DNA of 64,000 nt from the NCBI RefSeq assembly GCF_001426085.1, contig NZ_LMRR01000005.1:116389-180388 (forward strand). Reading direction: 5' to 3'. The notes under the pieces were generated by a model that worked only from the letters and a program-made list of their open reading frames with translations, was not told the DNA's origin and searched no databases. Origin of the DNA: Rhodococcus sp. Leaf278 (GTDB lineage Bacteria; Actinomycetota; Actinomycetes; Mycobacteriales; Mycobacteriaceae). Positions within the stretch are counted from its first letter, which is position 1. Each line of letters opens with the position of its first letter. The translations under genes and the position numbers were made by a program. Shown here piece after piece: positions 38,324 through 47,709 of this stretch.

Positions 38324-39441
38324 CGGCCGCGAAGGCGGTCGACGGCCGCGCGGCCGGCCTGAACGTCGTCGTACGACGGGATCGAATCGGGATCGATCGA
38401 CGCCGCACACGGACCCGCTTCGAGGGCAGTGTCCACCGGAATCGTTCTCTTGAGCAGACCCAGCGCGATCGGGCCGAGCTCGAAGTGATCGATGACGGTG
38501 CCCAGACGGCCCACCGATCGTCCGCCTGCGGTGACCGGATCACCGGTGCTGGGCCGACCGTCCGCGGACCCGTCCAGGTGCAGCAGCACCAGGTGCCGCG
38601 GTGGTCGACCCAGGTTGTGGACACGCGAGACGGTTTCCTGGCCGCGGTAGCAGCCCTTCTCCAGGTGCACGGCACCGAACTCGGCGGCACTGCCGATCCA
38701 GCGAACCTCGTGCGGAATGGTCTTCTCGTCCGTGTCGACGCCCACCCGCGGACGCAGCGATTCCACCCGCAACGCGTCGAACGTCCAGGTTCCGGCCGGC
38801 GCGGCACCCGCGTCGCGGAGTCGGAGGAACCACTCGGTGAGCTGTGCGCGGGGGATCACCACGTCGTACGAGTTCTGGCCGGGCCACGGCATTCGCCTGC
38901 AGAAGCCGCTGCCGTCGATCGCCGTCGCACCGTAGATCTCGCTCGGTACCGGCACGCCGGCCTTGCCGAGCACCGAGGCCGCGTCGGTCCCGAGGACGGT
39001 GAGAACGGCCAATTCGTCGGCCTCGCGGGGTTCGGCCTTCGCCCAGAACACCATCTTCTTCAGAAACGACAGCAGATCGGGGCCTGCGGTGCGTTCGGTA
39101 TCGATGTAGGTGACGCCGTCCAAGTCGGTCTGAACGAAGTGGTGCTCGATGCGGCCGTTGACGTCCAGGCTCAAATTCTCGGCCGAGCTGCCATCGGACA
39201 GGTTCGAGACGAGCTGGCTCGAGATCGTGTTCAACCAGCTCAGGCGTTCGTCTCCGCTGATGGCGAGAACGAAGCGATGGGATCGATCGATGACGGCGGC
39301 CCCGCTGACGGCGTCGCGTTGTTCGCCGAACGGATTGCCGTAGTGCCAGGCCACCCCGGTGTCGACGCTGTCGTCCGGGGATGGAACCGCACCGGGAAGA
39401 GTGAGAAGAGGACTTGGACTGATCGTCACGGAATCGGACAC
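38320..39441 (-). CDS. ygfZ: YgfZ/GcvT-like folate-binding Fe-S maturation protein
   Basis: The 373-residue protein shows the diagnostic YgfZ motif KGCYRGQE with its essential Cys. Folate-binding-fold blocks include SGDERLSWLNTISSQLVSNL, ENLSLDVNGRIEHHFVQTD and PHEVRWIGSAAEFGAVHLE. YgfZ uses tetrahydrofolate to help assemble or repair certain Fe-S proteins. Start GTG at 39441; the upstream open frame shows no family similarity. It is translated ahead of the MOSC gene. A YgfZ homologue sits at the same place in M. tuberculosis (Rv0811c as I recall). Confidence 0.9.
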   Translation of the reverse strand: MSDSVTISPSPLLTLPGAVPSPDDSVDTGVAWHYGNPFGEQRDAVSGAAVIDRSHRFVLAISGDERLSWLNTISSQLVSNLSDGSSAENLSLDVNGRIEHHFVQTDLDGVTYIDTERTAGPDLLSFLKKMVFWAKAEPREADELAVLTVLGTDAASVLGKAGVPVPSEIYGATAIDGSGFCRRMPWPGQNSYDVVIPRAQLTEWFLRLRDAGAAPAGTWTFDALRVESLRPRVGVDTDEKTIPHEVRWIGSAAEFGAVHLEKGCYRGQETVSRVHNLGRPPRHLVLLHLDGSADGRPSTGDPVTAGGRSVGRLGTVIDHFELGPIALGLLKRTIPVDTALEAGPCAASIDPDSIPSYDDVQAGRAAVDRLRGR

Positions 39442-39526
39442 CAGTCCATAGTAGGAGCCTGACGTTTTACCTACGCGCAACGCGTCCGATATCAGGGGGC
39501 GCCGTGCCCTGTCTAGGTTTCGATCC

Positions 39527-40825
39527 GTGAAAGCTTTGAGACACCCCGCAGCGCAGATCGGCTTGGCCGCAATCGGCGGAATCGTGTTCGGACTGATCGT
39601 CGGTGACTGGGCCGCGAACCTGAAGTTCGTCGGCGATCTGTTCATCCGCCTGATTCAGATGTCGATCGTGCCGCTGGTCATGGCGTCGGTGATCGTGGCA
39701 ACGGGGTCCATGTCCGGAACCGGCACCGGCAAGATCGCGGTGCGCACGTTCAAGTGGATGATCGGTTTCTCGTTCGTGGCAGCAGTACTGGCGTGGGTGC
39801 TCAGTACTCTCATCCGTCCCGGTGCGGGCATGGAGTTCACCCAACAACTGGACCCGAGCCTCGAGGAAAGCGCGAGCGAGGCGCTCGGCTGGCAGGACAC
39901 CCTGCTGAATTTCGTCTCGACCAATGTCTTCAGCGCGATGTCCACAGCGACGATGGTGCCGATCATCGTGTTCTCGTTGCTGTTCGGGATCGCGTTGCGC
40001 AGCCACATCACCAAGACCGGCGACGACCGAGTGCTGACGTTCATGGACCAGATTCAGCAGATCGTTCTGACCATGATTCGCCTGGTCATGACCATCGCTC
40101 CGGTCGGTGTCTTCTGTCTGCTCGCAGCTCTCGCCGGGGATGTCGGGTTCTCCGTCGTCTCGACGGCCTTGAGTTATTTGGGCACCACCCTGCTCGGCGT
40201 CCTGATTCTCTTTGCGCTGTTCGTGGTCGTGGTGACCGTACGAACCCGACTGGATCCCAGGAGCCTGCCGAACAAGCTCACCGAGCAGACGGCGATTGCG
40301 GTCACGACCACGAGTTCTGCCGTCACGTTCCCGACCGTTCTGAAGAACACCGTGGAGAAGGTGGGCGTCAGTCAGAAGGTCGCGAACTTCACGCTCTCGA
40401 TCGGGCTGACCATGGGCTCGTACGGTGCCGTCCTGAACTACATGATCGTCGTGATGTTTCTCGCGCAGGCCGGCGATGTCGAACTCACTGTCGGCCAGAT
40501 TGCCCTCGGGATGGGACTGGCGATCCTGCTGAACATGGGCACGATCACGGTGCCGGGTGGGTTCCCGGTGATCGCGATGTTCCTCGCAACGTCCTTGGAC
40601 CTGCCGTTCGAGGCAGTCGGCCTGTTGATCGCCGTCGACTGGTTCGCCGGAATCTTCCGCACCTTCCTCAACGTCAACGGAGACACGTTCGTCGCGATGT
40701 TGGTGGCCAACGCCGACGACGAGATCGACCGTGACGTCTACAACGGAACCAAGACGGTAGTCGCCGAGGACATCGACCTCGACGAGTACCGCGACGTGAT
40801 GGCGCAGGCAGATCGAGCCGACTGA
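39527..40825 (+). CDS. Dicarboxylate/amino acid:cation symporter (second DAACS member)
   Basis: The 432-residue membrane protein belongs to the same superfamily as the dctA product but is a distant paralogue. It shows IRLIQMSIVPLVMASVIVATGSM, the Ser-rich hairpin TTTSSAVTFPTVLK, the helix motif LTMGSYGAVLNYMIVVMFLAQ (in place of the usual NLDG), and MGTITVPGGFPVIAMFLATSLDLPFEAVGLL. The altered NLDG-type motif suggests a substrate other than aspartate or succinate. Start GTG at 39527. It stands alone between ygfZ and pabC, where M. tuberculosis has no such gene as I recall. Confidence 0.88.
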   Translation: MKALRHPAAQIGLAAIGGIVFGLIVGDWAANLKFVGDLFIRLIQMSIVPLVMASVIVATGSMSGTGTGKIAVRTFKWMIGFSFVAAVLAWVLSTLIRPGAGMEFTQQLDPSLEESASEALGWQDTLLNFVSTNVFSAMSTATMVPIIVFSLLFGIALRSHITKTGDDRVLTFMDQIQQIVLTMIRLVMTIAPVGVFCLLAALAGDVGFSVVSTALSYLGTTLLGVLILFALFVVVVTVRTRLDPRSLPNKLTEQTAIAVTTTSSAVTFPTVLKNTVEKVGVSQKVANFTLSIGLTMGSYGAVLNYMIVVMFLAQAGDVELTVGQIALGMGLAILLNMGTITVPGGFPVIAMFLATSLDLPFEAVGLLIAVDWFAGIFRTFLNVNGDTFVAMLVANADDEIDRDVYNGTKTVVAEDIDLDEYRDVMAQADRAD

Positions 40826-40849
40826 CCGGCTGGCTCTACAGTGACGGCC

Positions 40850-41716
40850 ATGGCCGATTCGGTAGTGGTGACGTTGGACGGCCGAGTGCACGACGCCGGA
40901 CAGCCGTTGTTGTTCGCCGACGACCTGGCTGCCGTACGCGGCGACGGTGTGTTCGAGACATTGCTCGTACGGGGCGGCGCAGCCTGCGCAGTGGAGTTGC
41001 ACCTGGCTCGTCTGGCGGCGTCGGCGGCGGCACTGGACTTGCCTGCTCCCGATCTGAACGAGTGGCGAACGGTGATCGACACGTCCGTCGGTCTGTGGTC
41101 CGAGGACTCGGCGAACGAGGCCGTTCTCCGGTTGGTGCTCAGTAGGGGACGCGAGAGCGGCGGGGAGCCGACGGCGTTCGTGACGGTGGGGCCCCTTCCC
41201 GAGCGGGTGCGGACAGCACGTGCGAACGGGGTGTCGGTGATCACGCTCGATCGAGGTTATTCGGTCGAATTTTCGTCGACAGCGCCCTGGCAGCTCGCCG
41301 GAGCGAAAACGCTGTCGTACGCAACGAACATGGCGGCGCTGCGGCACGCGTCCGCCCAGGGGGCCGACGACGTCATCTACTTGAGCAGCGAGGGGCGGGT
41401 ACTGGAAGGACCCCGTTCGACGGTGGTGCTTGCGCGCGGTAAGACACTGGTCACACCGTCGGTGGAGCAGGGCATCCTGGCCGGAACCACCGTCGCGGGT
41501 CTGTTCGAGGTGGCCGAGGCCTCCGGGTGGACCTGCGAACGTGGACATCTTTACCCGGCGGATCTCATTGCGGCAGACAGCGTTTGGCTGGTCTCCAGTG
41601 TGACCCTCGCGGCGCGGGTCACGAAGATGAACGGTGTCGTTCTCGGCCGTCCCGGCAGCGGCGAACAGGTGTCCGAGATGGTCGATCGAGCCGTGGACGT
41701 CGCCGCTACGCCATAG
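40850..41716 (+). CDS. pabC: Aminodeoxychorismate lyase / class IV aminotransferase
   Basis: The 288-residue PLP protein has class IV motifs: ADDLAAVRGDGVFETLLVRGG, the PLP Lys in GAKTLSYATNMAALRHA, GADDVIYLSSEGRVLEGPRSTVV and the phosphate-binding GILAGTTV. PabC releases p-aminobenzoate from aminodeoxychorismate in folate synthesis. D-amino acid or branched-chain transaminase activity cannot be excluded by motif alone, but it closely resembles the Rv0812 product as I remember it. Start ATG 40850 is preferred to a GTG at 40841. Its neighbour YgfZ uses folate, a loose functional link. Confidence 0.85.
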   Translation: MADSVVVTLDGRVHDAGQPLLFADDLAAVRGDGVFETLLVRGGAACAVELHLARLAASAAALDLPAPDLNEWRTVIDTSVGLWSEDSANEAVLRLVLSRGRESGGEPTAFVTVGPLPERVRTARANGVSVITLDRGYSVEFSSTAPWQLAGAKTLSYATNMAALRHASAQGADDVIYLSSEGRVLEGPRSTVVLARGKTLVTPSVEQGILAGTTVAGLFEVAEASGWTCERGHLYPADLIAADSVWLVSSVTLAARVTKMNGVVLGRPGSGEQVSEMVDRAVDVAATP

Positions 41717-41743
41717 GTGCCGAACGACCCTGCCGAAAGACTC

Positions 41744-41772
41744 TTCCCTACTACTACTCGTAGTAGTACATT
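41744..41772 (+). promoter_or_regulatory. Palindromic operator and -10 element of the cydABDC promoter
   Basis: TACTACTAC-TC-GTAGTAGTA (41749-41768) is a perfect palindrome with nine-base arms, 80 bases before the cydA ATG. TACATT at 41767-41772 fits a -10 box and TTCCCT at 41744-41749 a poor -35, so the palindrome would fill the spacer. TACTAC/GTAGTA half-sites are reminiscent of BlaI/MecI/CopY-type repressor operators. No such regulator gene is in the window. Confidence 0.6.
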
Positions 41773-41847
41773 CGAATCAGTCGCGGGCCAATGCCCTGAC
41801 CTGCGGTGTTGCCCGTCACAGCTCGGGTGGAAGAGTTCGGAGTATCG

Positions 41848-43383
41848 ATGGACGCGTTGGATGTCTCGCGGTGGCAGTTCGGTATCACCACCGTTTACCA
41901 CTTCATTCTCGTACCTCTCACCATCGGCCTCGCGCCGCTGGTGGCCGCCATGCAGACCATGTGGGTGATCACCGGCAAGGACTCCTGGTATCGGCTGACC
42001 AAGTTCTTCGGCAAGCTGTTCCTCATCAACTTCGCGCTCGGCGTCGCGACCGGAATCGTCCAGGAATTCCAGTTCGGGATGAACTGGAGCGAGTACTCGC
42101 GCTTCGTCGGTGACGTGTTCGGCGCGCCACTCGCGCTCGAGGGATTGCTGGCCTTCTTCCTCGAGTCCACGTTCCTCGGGCTGTGGATCTTCGGTTGGAG
42201 TCGGCTCCCCAAACTCGTTCACCTGGCGACTATTTGGCTCGTCGCCATCGGCGTGAACGCCTCTGCCTTCTTCATCATCGCAGCCAACTCCTGGATGCAG
42301 CATCCCGTCGGCGCGATCTACAACGAGGAGACCGGCCGCGCCGAGCTCACCGATATCTGGGCTCTGCTCACCAACAACACTGCGCTGGCGGCATTCCCGC
42401 ACGCCGTAGCAGGTGCATTCCTCACCGCCGCAACCTTCGTCGCCGGCATCTCCGGTTGGTGGATGGTGCGCGAGGCGCGAAAGAACAAGCTGGACAAACC
42501 GGCTACTGGGGTCACTCCGCAGGCTGCGCTCTCCGATAATGGGGTCACTCCGCAGGCTGCGCTCCCGGCCACCGATTCGCGCTCGATGTTCCGATCGGCC
42601 GCGCGCATGTCCTTCATCGTCATGATCGTCGCAGGCGGCGCGCTCGCCATCACCGGGGACATTCAGGGCAAGCTCATGTTCGAGCAGCAGCCGATGAAGA
42701 TGGCATCTGCAGAATCGTTGTGTGACACGGAAACCGGAGCCAGCTTCTCGCTCCTGACCGTGGGTACCCACAACAACTGCGAATCCGTGGTGCACCTCAT
42801 CTCGATTCCCGGCCTCACGTCGTTCCTGGCGGAGAACGACTTCGGTGCCACCGTGCAGGGCGTCAACCAACTCCAGGATCAGTACGAGCAGCAGTTCGGC
42901 CCAGGCAACTACAAGCCCAACCTGTTCGTCACGTACTGGGCATTCCGGATGATGATCGGTCTGGCTGCAGGCTCGGCCCTGCTCGCCATCGCGGGATTGT
43001 GGGTCACCCGAGGTGGCCGGATTCCCGACCAGAAGTGGTTCTCGTGGCTGTCTCTGCTGGCCATTCCGACGCCGTTCCTGGCCAACAGTGCCGGTTGGAT
43101 CTTCACCGAAATGGGCCGTCAGCCATGGGTTGTCGCGCCCAATCTCTCCGGAGTCGACCAGATCCGCCTCACCGTCGACCAGGGCGTCTCCGACCATCCC
43201 GTCGGGCTCGTTCTCGCGTCGCTGGTGACGTTCACGCTGCTGTACGCCGCTCTCGGAGCTGTCTGGTTCTACCTGCTTCGGCGCTACGTCATCGAAGGAC
43301 CTCTCGACCACGACGCGCACCCGCACGTCGACCCGCCGGATTCGGAAGACGAAGAGCCGAAACAGCTCTCGTTCGCGTACTAG
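41848..43383 (+). CDS. cydA: Cytochrome bd quinol oxidase subunit I
   Basis: CydA carries the hemes and the quinol site of cytochrome bd. The 511-residue product has the heme ligands His18 (VYHFILVPLTIG) and His185 (AFPHAVAGAFLTA). It also has LALEGLLAFFLESTFLGLWIFGW and GDIQGKLMFEQQPMKMASAE at the quinol loop. Cys292 and Cys311 in that loop have the same 19-residue spacing as the disulfide reported in mycobacterial CydA. An unusual tandem repeat GVTPQAAL occupies residues 221-240 in a cytoplasmic loop. Start ATG 41848 has GGAG five bases upstream. First gene of cydABDC. Confidence 0.96.
   Translation: MDALDVSRWQFGITTVYHFILVPLTIGLAPLVAAMQTMWVITGKDSWYRLTKFFGKLFLINFALGVATGIVQEFQFGMNWSEYSRFVGDVFGAPLALEGLLAFFLESTFLGLWIFGWSRLPKLVHLATIWLVAIGVNASAFFIIAANSWMQHPVGAIYNEETGRAELTDIWALLTNNTALAAFPHAVAGAFLTAATFVAGISGWWMVREARKNKLDKPATGVTPQAALSDNGVTPQAALPATDSRSMFRSAARMSFIVMIVAGGALAITGDIQGKLMFEQQPMKMASAESLCDTETGASFSLLTVGTHNNCESVVHLISIPGLTSFLAENDFGATVQGVNQLQDQYEQQFGPGNYKPNLFVTYWAFRMMIGLAAGSALLAIAGLWVTRGGRIPDQKWFSWLSLLAIPTPFLANSAGWIFTEMGRQPWVVAPNLSGVDQIRLTVDQGVSDHPVGLVLASLVTFTLLYAALGAVWFYLLRRYVIEGPLDHDAHPHVDPPDSEDEEPKQLSFAY
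42507..42564 (+). repeat. In-frame direct repeat within cydA
   Basis: Two identical 25-base copies (42507-42531 and 42540-42564) begin TGGGGTCACTCCGC and are 33 bases apart, so they encode an 11-residue period, GVTPQAALSDN then GVTPQAALPAT. It lies in the loop after the fifth helix. Perfect identity suggests a recent duplication. Confidence 0.9.
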
Positions 43384-43392
43384 GGGATAGCT

Positions 43393-44430
43393 ATGTCACT
43401 GCCCGAATTCTGGTTCCTCATCATTGCCTTCTTCTTCGTCGGCTACTTCGTGCTCGAAGGCTTCGACTTCGGTGTCGGCATGCTCATGCCCATCCTCGGT
43501 AGGCACCCGGACGCAGCAACGGGGGAGAAGCGCAGGCGGGCCGTCCTGAACACGATCGGTCCGGTCTGGGACGGCAACGAAGTCTGGCTCATCACCGCGG
43601 GCGGTGCCTTGTTCGCAGCGTTTCCGGAGTGGTACGCGACGCTGTTCTCGGGCTTCTACCTGCCGCTGCTGTTGATCCTGGTGGCACTGATCCTGCGTAT
43701 CTGCGCCATCGAGTGGCGCGGAAAGATCGACGACCCGGTGTGGCGTCGACGCTGCGACATCGGAATCGGCATCGGTTCGTGGGTTCCGGCGGTGCTGTGG
43801 GGCGTCGCATTCGCCAACATCGTGCGCGGAGTCGCGATCGACGAGAACAAGAAGGTCACCGCAGGGTTCTTCGACCTCCTCAACCCGTACGCACTGCTCG
43901 GCGGAGTAACGATGGCCGTGGTGTTCGCACTGCACGGTGCCGTGTTCATCGCGCTCAAGACCTCCGGCGATGTACACGAGGACTCGGTGAAAATGGCGAC
44001 GTGGCTTTCGGTTCCGGCCGTGCTCGTCGGTGGAGCCTTCGCACTGTGGACACAACTCGCGTACGGGAAGACCTGGACCTGGGCACTCGTCGCGGTGGCC
44101 GCAGTGGCGCTGCTGCTCGTCGTCGCGCTGACGGCGAAAGTACGCGAAGGCTGGGCCTTCGTCTTCACCAGCATCGCCATCGTCGCCGTCGTTGTGCTGC
44201 TGTTCGCCTCCCTGTTCCCCAATGTCATGCCCTCCAGCACGGACGCCGCCTTCGATCTCACCATCGCGAACGCGTCGTCCAGTCCGTACACGCTGAAGGT
44301 GATGACGTGGGCCGCGGCCTTCGCTGCTCCCGTCGTCATCGGCTACCAGGCCTGGACGTACTGGGTCTTCCGGCAACGCATTTCGAGCGCCCAGATACCG
44401 GACTCGATCGGACTGACGGTGAAACGGTGA
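43393..44430 (+). CDS. cydB: Cytochrome bd quinol oxidase subunit II
   Basis: CydB is the structural partner of CydA. The 345-residue membrane protein begins FWFLIIAFFFVGYFVLEGFDFGVGMLMP, with the conserved acidic residues of helix 1, then GPVWDGNEVWLITAGGALFAAFPEWYA and GVALHGAVF-like VVFALHGAVFIALKT. It ends with a cytoplasmic tail. ATG at 43393, nine bases after the cydA stop. Its stop overlaps the cydD GTG (GTGA). Confidence 0.95.
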   Translation: MSLPEFWFLIIAFFFVGYFVLEGFDFGVGMLMPILGRHPDAATGEKRRRAVLNTIGPVWDGNEVWLITAGGALFAAFPEWYATLFSGFYLPLLLILVALILRICAIEWRGKIDDPVWRRRCDIGIGIGSWVPAVLWGVAFANIVRGVAIDENKKVTAGFFDLLNPYALLGGVTMAVVFALHGAVFIALKTSGDVHEDSVKMATWLSVPAVLVGGAFALWTQLAYGKTWTWALVAVAAVALLLVVALTAKVREGWAFVFTSIAIVAVVVLLFASLFPNVMPSSTDAAFDLTIANASSSPYTLKVMTWAAAFAAPVVIGYQAWTYWVFRQRISSAQIPDSIGLTVKR

Positions 44431-46115
44431 GCGCACCCGCTCGCTCACGGGCACCGGTCGATCCCAGACTGTGGAAGTACTCGCGCTCCGCGCGCGGTTA
44501 CCTCGTTGCGACGGTCGGGCTATCTACCGTCGTCACCCTGTGCATCATCGTGAGTGCACTTGCCATCGGCCGCGTTCTGGCCGGTGTGATCACCGACCCG
44601 ACGGCCAGGTCGTTGTCCGCCTGGACGACGGAACTGATGGTGCTGGCAGGTGCGACGGTAATCCGCGTGCTGGCGACCGGAGCTCAGTCTCGATACGCGC
44701 ACCGGTCGGCATCGCGGGTAGTGGCCGAGCTGGAGCTCGAAGTGCTCACTACGGCAACCAGTTTCGAGCCTCGCGAGCTCGACGCCGAACGTGAAGAGCT
44801 GGCCGTAGTCGTGACTCGCGCCATCGGCGGATTGCGGGCATACCTGATCAGTTACGTACCGGCGCTGGTGCTGGCCGTCGTCGTCACCCCGCTGGTCCTG
44901 ATCGTCATCCTCACCGAGGACGTAACGTCGGCGGTGATCATCGCGGTGACCCTGCCGCTGATCCCGGTGTTCATGATCCTGATCGGACTGCTGACCAAGG
45001 GTCGAGCAGCTGCGACGCTCACCACGATGACCCGGCTGTCGACACAGTTGCTCGACCTGTTGGCCGGTCTGCCGACACTGCGGGCGCTGGGGCGCGAACA
45101 CGGGCCCGCAGCCCGTATCCGAGCACTGGGTGATGCGCATCGGCGAACGACGATGCGCGCGTTGAAGGTTGCCTTCCTGTCGTCGATGGTTCTCGAACTG
45201 CTCGCGACCCTGTGTGTCGCATTGGTGGCCGTCGGCATCGGACTGCGGCTGGTATTCGGGGAGATGACACTCGAGGCAGGCATCGTCGCATTGATCCTGG
45301 CACCCGAGGTGTACTTCCCACTGCGGTCCGTGGGCACCCAGTTCCACGCGGCCGAGGACGGCGTCGAGGCCGCGAGCCGAGCATTCCGAGTGTTGGATCG
45401 CCAGACGGTTCGGCCGAGTGGTGGTCGAACGGTCGACGCCTCGGCGTCGGACATAGAACTCGACGGGCTCACCGTCACGAGTAGAGACGGCAAGGCTCCG
45501 GCAGAGCTCAGTGCAGTGTGTCGAGCGGGCACCGTCACGGTGTTGACCGGAGCGAACGGAGCGGGTAAATCGACTGCGCTGCAGGCAATTCTGGGTCTGA
45601 CAACGCCGTCGAGCGGCGCGGTGAGAATAGGGGGAGTTCCGGTGACCGACCTCGACCTCGACCAGTGGTGGGCGCAGGTTGCCTGGCTCCCGCAGCGGCC
45701 GGTGTTGTTGCCCGGCACGCTGTACGAGAACGTCACCCTGCACGGAGTGCCCGAGCCGGCTGCCTTGGACGCGGCGTGCCGTTCGGCCGGATTCGACGAG
45801 GTGCTTCGAGATCATCCGGCCGGCTGGGACACCCGCGTCGGTCAGGGCGGCGTAGGGCTGTCGCTCGGCGAACTGCAGCGCCTCGCGCTCGCCAGGACTT
45901 TCGTCTCCAGTGCGCCGGTCATGGTGCTGGACGAGCCGACCGCACACCTCGATTCGGCGCGCGAAACGACGGTGCTGCAGGCTGTTCGAGCCGCGGCCGA
46001 CCGCGGAGTGACCGTCGTGATGGTCGGTCATCGTCGGTCGGTGTTGCAGGCCGCCGACCGTGTCGTGGAGGTACGCAGCAAGGCGACCCTGCACTCGAGG
46101 GTCGATCATGTCTGA
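44427..46115 (+). CDS. cydD: Cytochrome bd assembly ABC exporter subunit CydD
   Basis: CydD and CydC form a heterodimeric exporter needed for cytochrome bd assembly, moving reduced thiols or heme-related cargo. The 562-residue product has six membrane helices in about 320 residues, then an ATPase: Walker [11 protein letters not shown]-loop [17 protein letters not shown], signature LSLGELQR (Gly to Leu at the second position), Walker [13 protein letters not shown] and switch VGHRRSV. Start GTG overlaps cydB; the longer upstream frame lies within cydB and is discounted. cydC begins before its stop. Confidence 0.92.
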   Translation: MSAPARSRAPVDPRLWKYSRSARGYLVATVGLSTVVTLCIIVSALAIGRVLAGVITDPTARSLSAWTTELMVLAGATVIRVLATGAQSRYAHRSASRVVAELELEVLTTATSFEPRELDAEREELAVVVTRAIGGLRAYLISYVPALVLAVVVTPLVLIVILTEDVTSAVIIAVTLPLIPVFMILIGLLTKGRAAATLTTMTRLSTQLLDLLAGLPTLRALGREHGPAARIRALGDAHRRTTMRALKVAFLSSMVLELLATLCVALVAVGIGLRLVFGEMTLEAGIVALILAPEVYFPLRSVGTQFHAAEDGVEAASRAFRVLDRQTVRPSGGRTVDASASDIELDGLTVTSRDGKAPAELSAVCRAGTVTVLTGANGAGKSTALQAILGLTTPSSGAVRIGGVPVTDLDLDQWWAQVAWLPQRPVLLPGTLYENVTLHGVPEPAALDAACRSAGFDEVLRDHPAGWDTRVGQGGVGLSLGELQRLALARTFVSSAPVMVLDEPTAHLDSARETTVLQAVRAAADRGVTVVMVGHRRSVLQAADRVVEVRSKATLHSRVDHV

Positions 46116-47709
46116 TCTGCGTCGGGCGCTGGCGTTGTTGGAGCTCTCTCCGCGACGGGTGGCGGTGGCTGTGGCTGCCGGAGTAGCAACGCTCGGGAGT
46201 GCGCTGGCCCTGGCCGCGTTGTCGGCCTGGCTGATCACCCGAGCTTGGCAGATGCCACCAGTACTGGATCTGTCCGTCGCAGTGGTAGCCGTGCGGGCGC
46301 TGGGCATTTCGCGGGGCGTGTTCCGATATCTGGAACGACTGTCCACTCACGATGCGGCACTGCGTGGTACGACGGCAGCTCGCACCGGAATCTACGAGAG
46401 GTTGGCGAACGGAAACGGGGCGCTTCATCTTCGGCGCGGTGACGTTCTCGCTCGCACCGGAGCGGACGTGGACGTGCTCGGAGACGTCGTCGTGCGGGCC
46501 GTCGTGCCCATCTGCGTCAGCGTCGTGATGATGTTCGCGGCGGTGGGCCTTCTCGCCGGCATCTCGCCTGCTGCCGCGTCGATCCTGGCGGTGGCGTTGC
46601 TGACCGCCGGAGTGGGGGCACCGGTGCTGGCGGCGCGGTCGGCAAGGATCGCGGAAGAGTCCGGTGCCGACGCCGACGCACGGTTCGCGGAGTCGGCCGT
46701 CCGGGCACTCGACCACGCTGCGGAACTACGGGTCGCCGGGCGACTCGACGCAACACTGGCCGAAGCGCGAAGCGCAGCAGAGGATTCGGTGGTTGCCCGG
46801 GATCGCGCCGCCCGTCCGTCGGCCCTTGCCGATGCCGCTGGGCCGCTGTCGATCGGAGCGTCGGTGATCGGGTCGTTGCTCGTCGGGATCGGGCTGTACG
46901 GACCGGACGGAGGTACCGCCGGCGGTATGACGCCGATGGCACTGGCGATCATCGTGTTGGTTCCGCTGGCTGCCTTCGAGGCGACCGCGGCACTCCCCGG
47001 AGCGGCAATCGCCCTGATGCGCGGCAGAATCGCAGCCACTCGAATCATGGCGATGTTGGAGGCTCCGCCGCTGCATGTGAGCAGAACTTCGACCCCTGCT
47101 ACGAACTTCCGTGCACATGCGCGAAGCGCTCTCATCGGCCCCAGTGGATCGGGAAAATCGACGATGTTGCGCGCACTTGCCGAGGAATACGGCTCGGACG
47201 CAGCACTGTTCGCCGAGGATGCGCATCTGTTCGATACGTCGATTCTGGAGAATCTGCGGGTGGTACGCGGGGACGTGAACGAGCAGGAAGCGTCGGAGGC
47301 ACTGCGGAAAGTGGGCCTCGGATCGTGGCTCGACGCGCTGCCCCTCGGTGTCCACACGCCCCTCGTGGGCGGCGCACACGCGGTGTCCGGGGGAGAGCGA
47401 CGCAGGCTGCTGCTCGCGCGCGCTCTGCTCAGCAGTGCACCGATCGTGCTGCTCGACGAGCCGACCGAACATCTCGACAGAGTCTCCGGGATGCGGATAC
47501 TGCGGGAGCTGCTCACCACCGACTGCGGCCTGTTCGGTGCCGACCGAACCGTGGTGGTCGTCACCCATCAACTGCCGGAGAACACCGACGCCGACCAGGT
47601 GATCGACCTCGGCGCAGACACGAAGAAAAAACACTTTGCCGACTCGGAATCTCGGGCGTACGTTGGAAGTACACGAGAGAGGAGGTGGTCTGAAGTTGAT
47701 GAACTCTAG
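46108..47709 (+). CDS. cydC: Cytochrome bd assembly ABC exporter subunit CydC
   Basis: The 533-residue partner of CydD overlaps it by eight bases. It has six helices followed by a short ATPase: Walker [10 protein letters not shown], signature VSGGERRR and Walker [13 protein letters not shown]. The stretch between Walker A and the Q-loop is compressed to about 18 residues, and the Q-loop reads FAEDAHLF, with Glu where Gln is usual. It may therefore be the weaker ATP site of the pair. The last 30 or so residues ([18 protein letters not shown] onward) are encoded by bases that look like a promoter and the start of an RNA gene, so the natural end may not be under protein selection. Confidence 0.88.
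   Translation: MSDLRRALALLELSPRRVAVAVAAGVATLGSALALAALSAWLITRAWQMPPVLDLSVAVVAVRALGISRGVFRYLERLSTHDAALRGTTAARTGIYERLANGNGALHLRRGDVLARTGADVDVLGDVVVRAVVPICVSVVMMFAAVGLLAGISPAAASILAVALLTAGVGAPVLAARSARIAEESGADADARFAESAVRALDHAAELRVAGRLDATLAEARSAAEDSVVARDRAARPSALADAAGPLSIGASVIGSLLVGIGLYGPDGGTAGGMTPMALAIIVLVPLAAFEATAALPGAAIALMRGRIAATRIMAMLEAPPLHVSRTSTPATNFRAHARSALIGPSGSGKSTMLRALAEEYGSDAALFAEDAHLFDTSILENLRVVRGDVNEQEASEALRKVGLGSWLDALPLGVHTPLVGGAHAVSGGERRRLLLARALLSSAPIVLLDEPTEHLDRVSGMRILRELLTTDCGLFGADRTVVVVTHQLPENTDADQVIDLGADTKKKHFADSESRAYVGSTRERRWSEVDEL
47626..47664 (+). promoter_or_regulatory. Predicted strong promoter with A-tract inside the 3' end of cydC
   Basis: An A6 tract (47626-47631) lies just upstream of TTGCCG (47636-47641), which is separated by 17 bases from TACGTT (47659-47664). 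That is a -35 and -10 pair with ideal spacing and an UP-like A-tract. Transcription would begin near 47671. The A-rich patch stands out in this GC-rich coding sequence. Confidence 0.6.

Noticed and set aside
39467..41548. A 693-codon open frame on the minus strand
   Set aside because: It lies over the clear symporter and pabC genes, is rich in Arg, His, Gln and Glu, and has no recognisable fold. It is a by-product of high-GC codon use in the real genes.
42507..42564. Mobile element insertion in cydA
   Set aside because: The repeat is in frame and short, with no inverted ends or target duplication; a tandem duplication explains it.
44520..46346. A 608-codon open frame on the minus strand across cydD
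   Set aside because: CydD on the plus strand has full ABC transporter motifs; the antisense product is low-complexity and Arg-rich.
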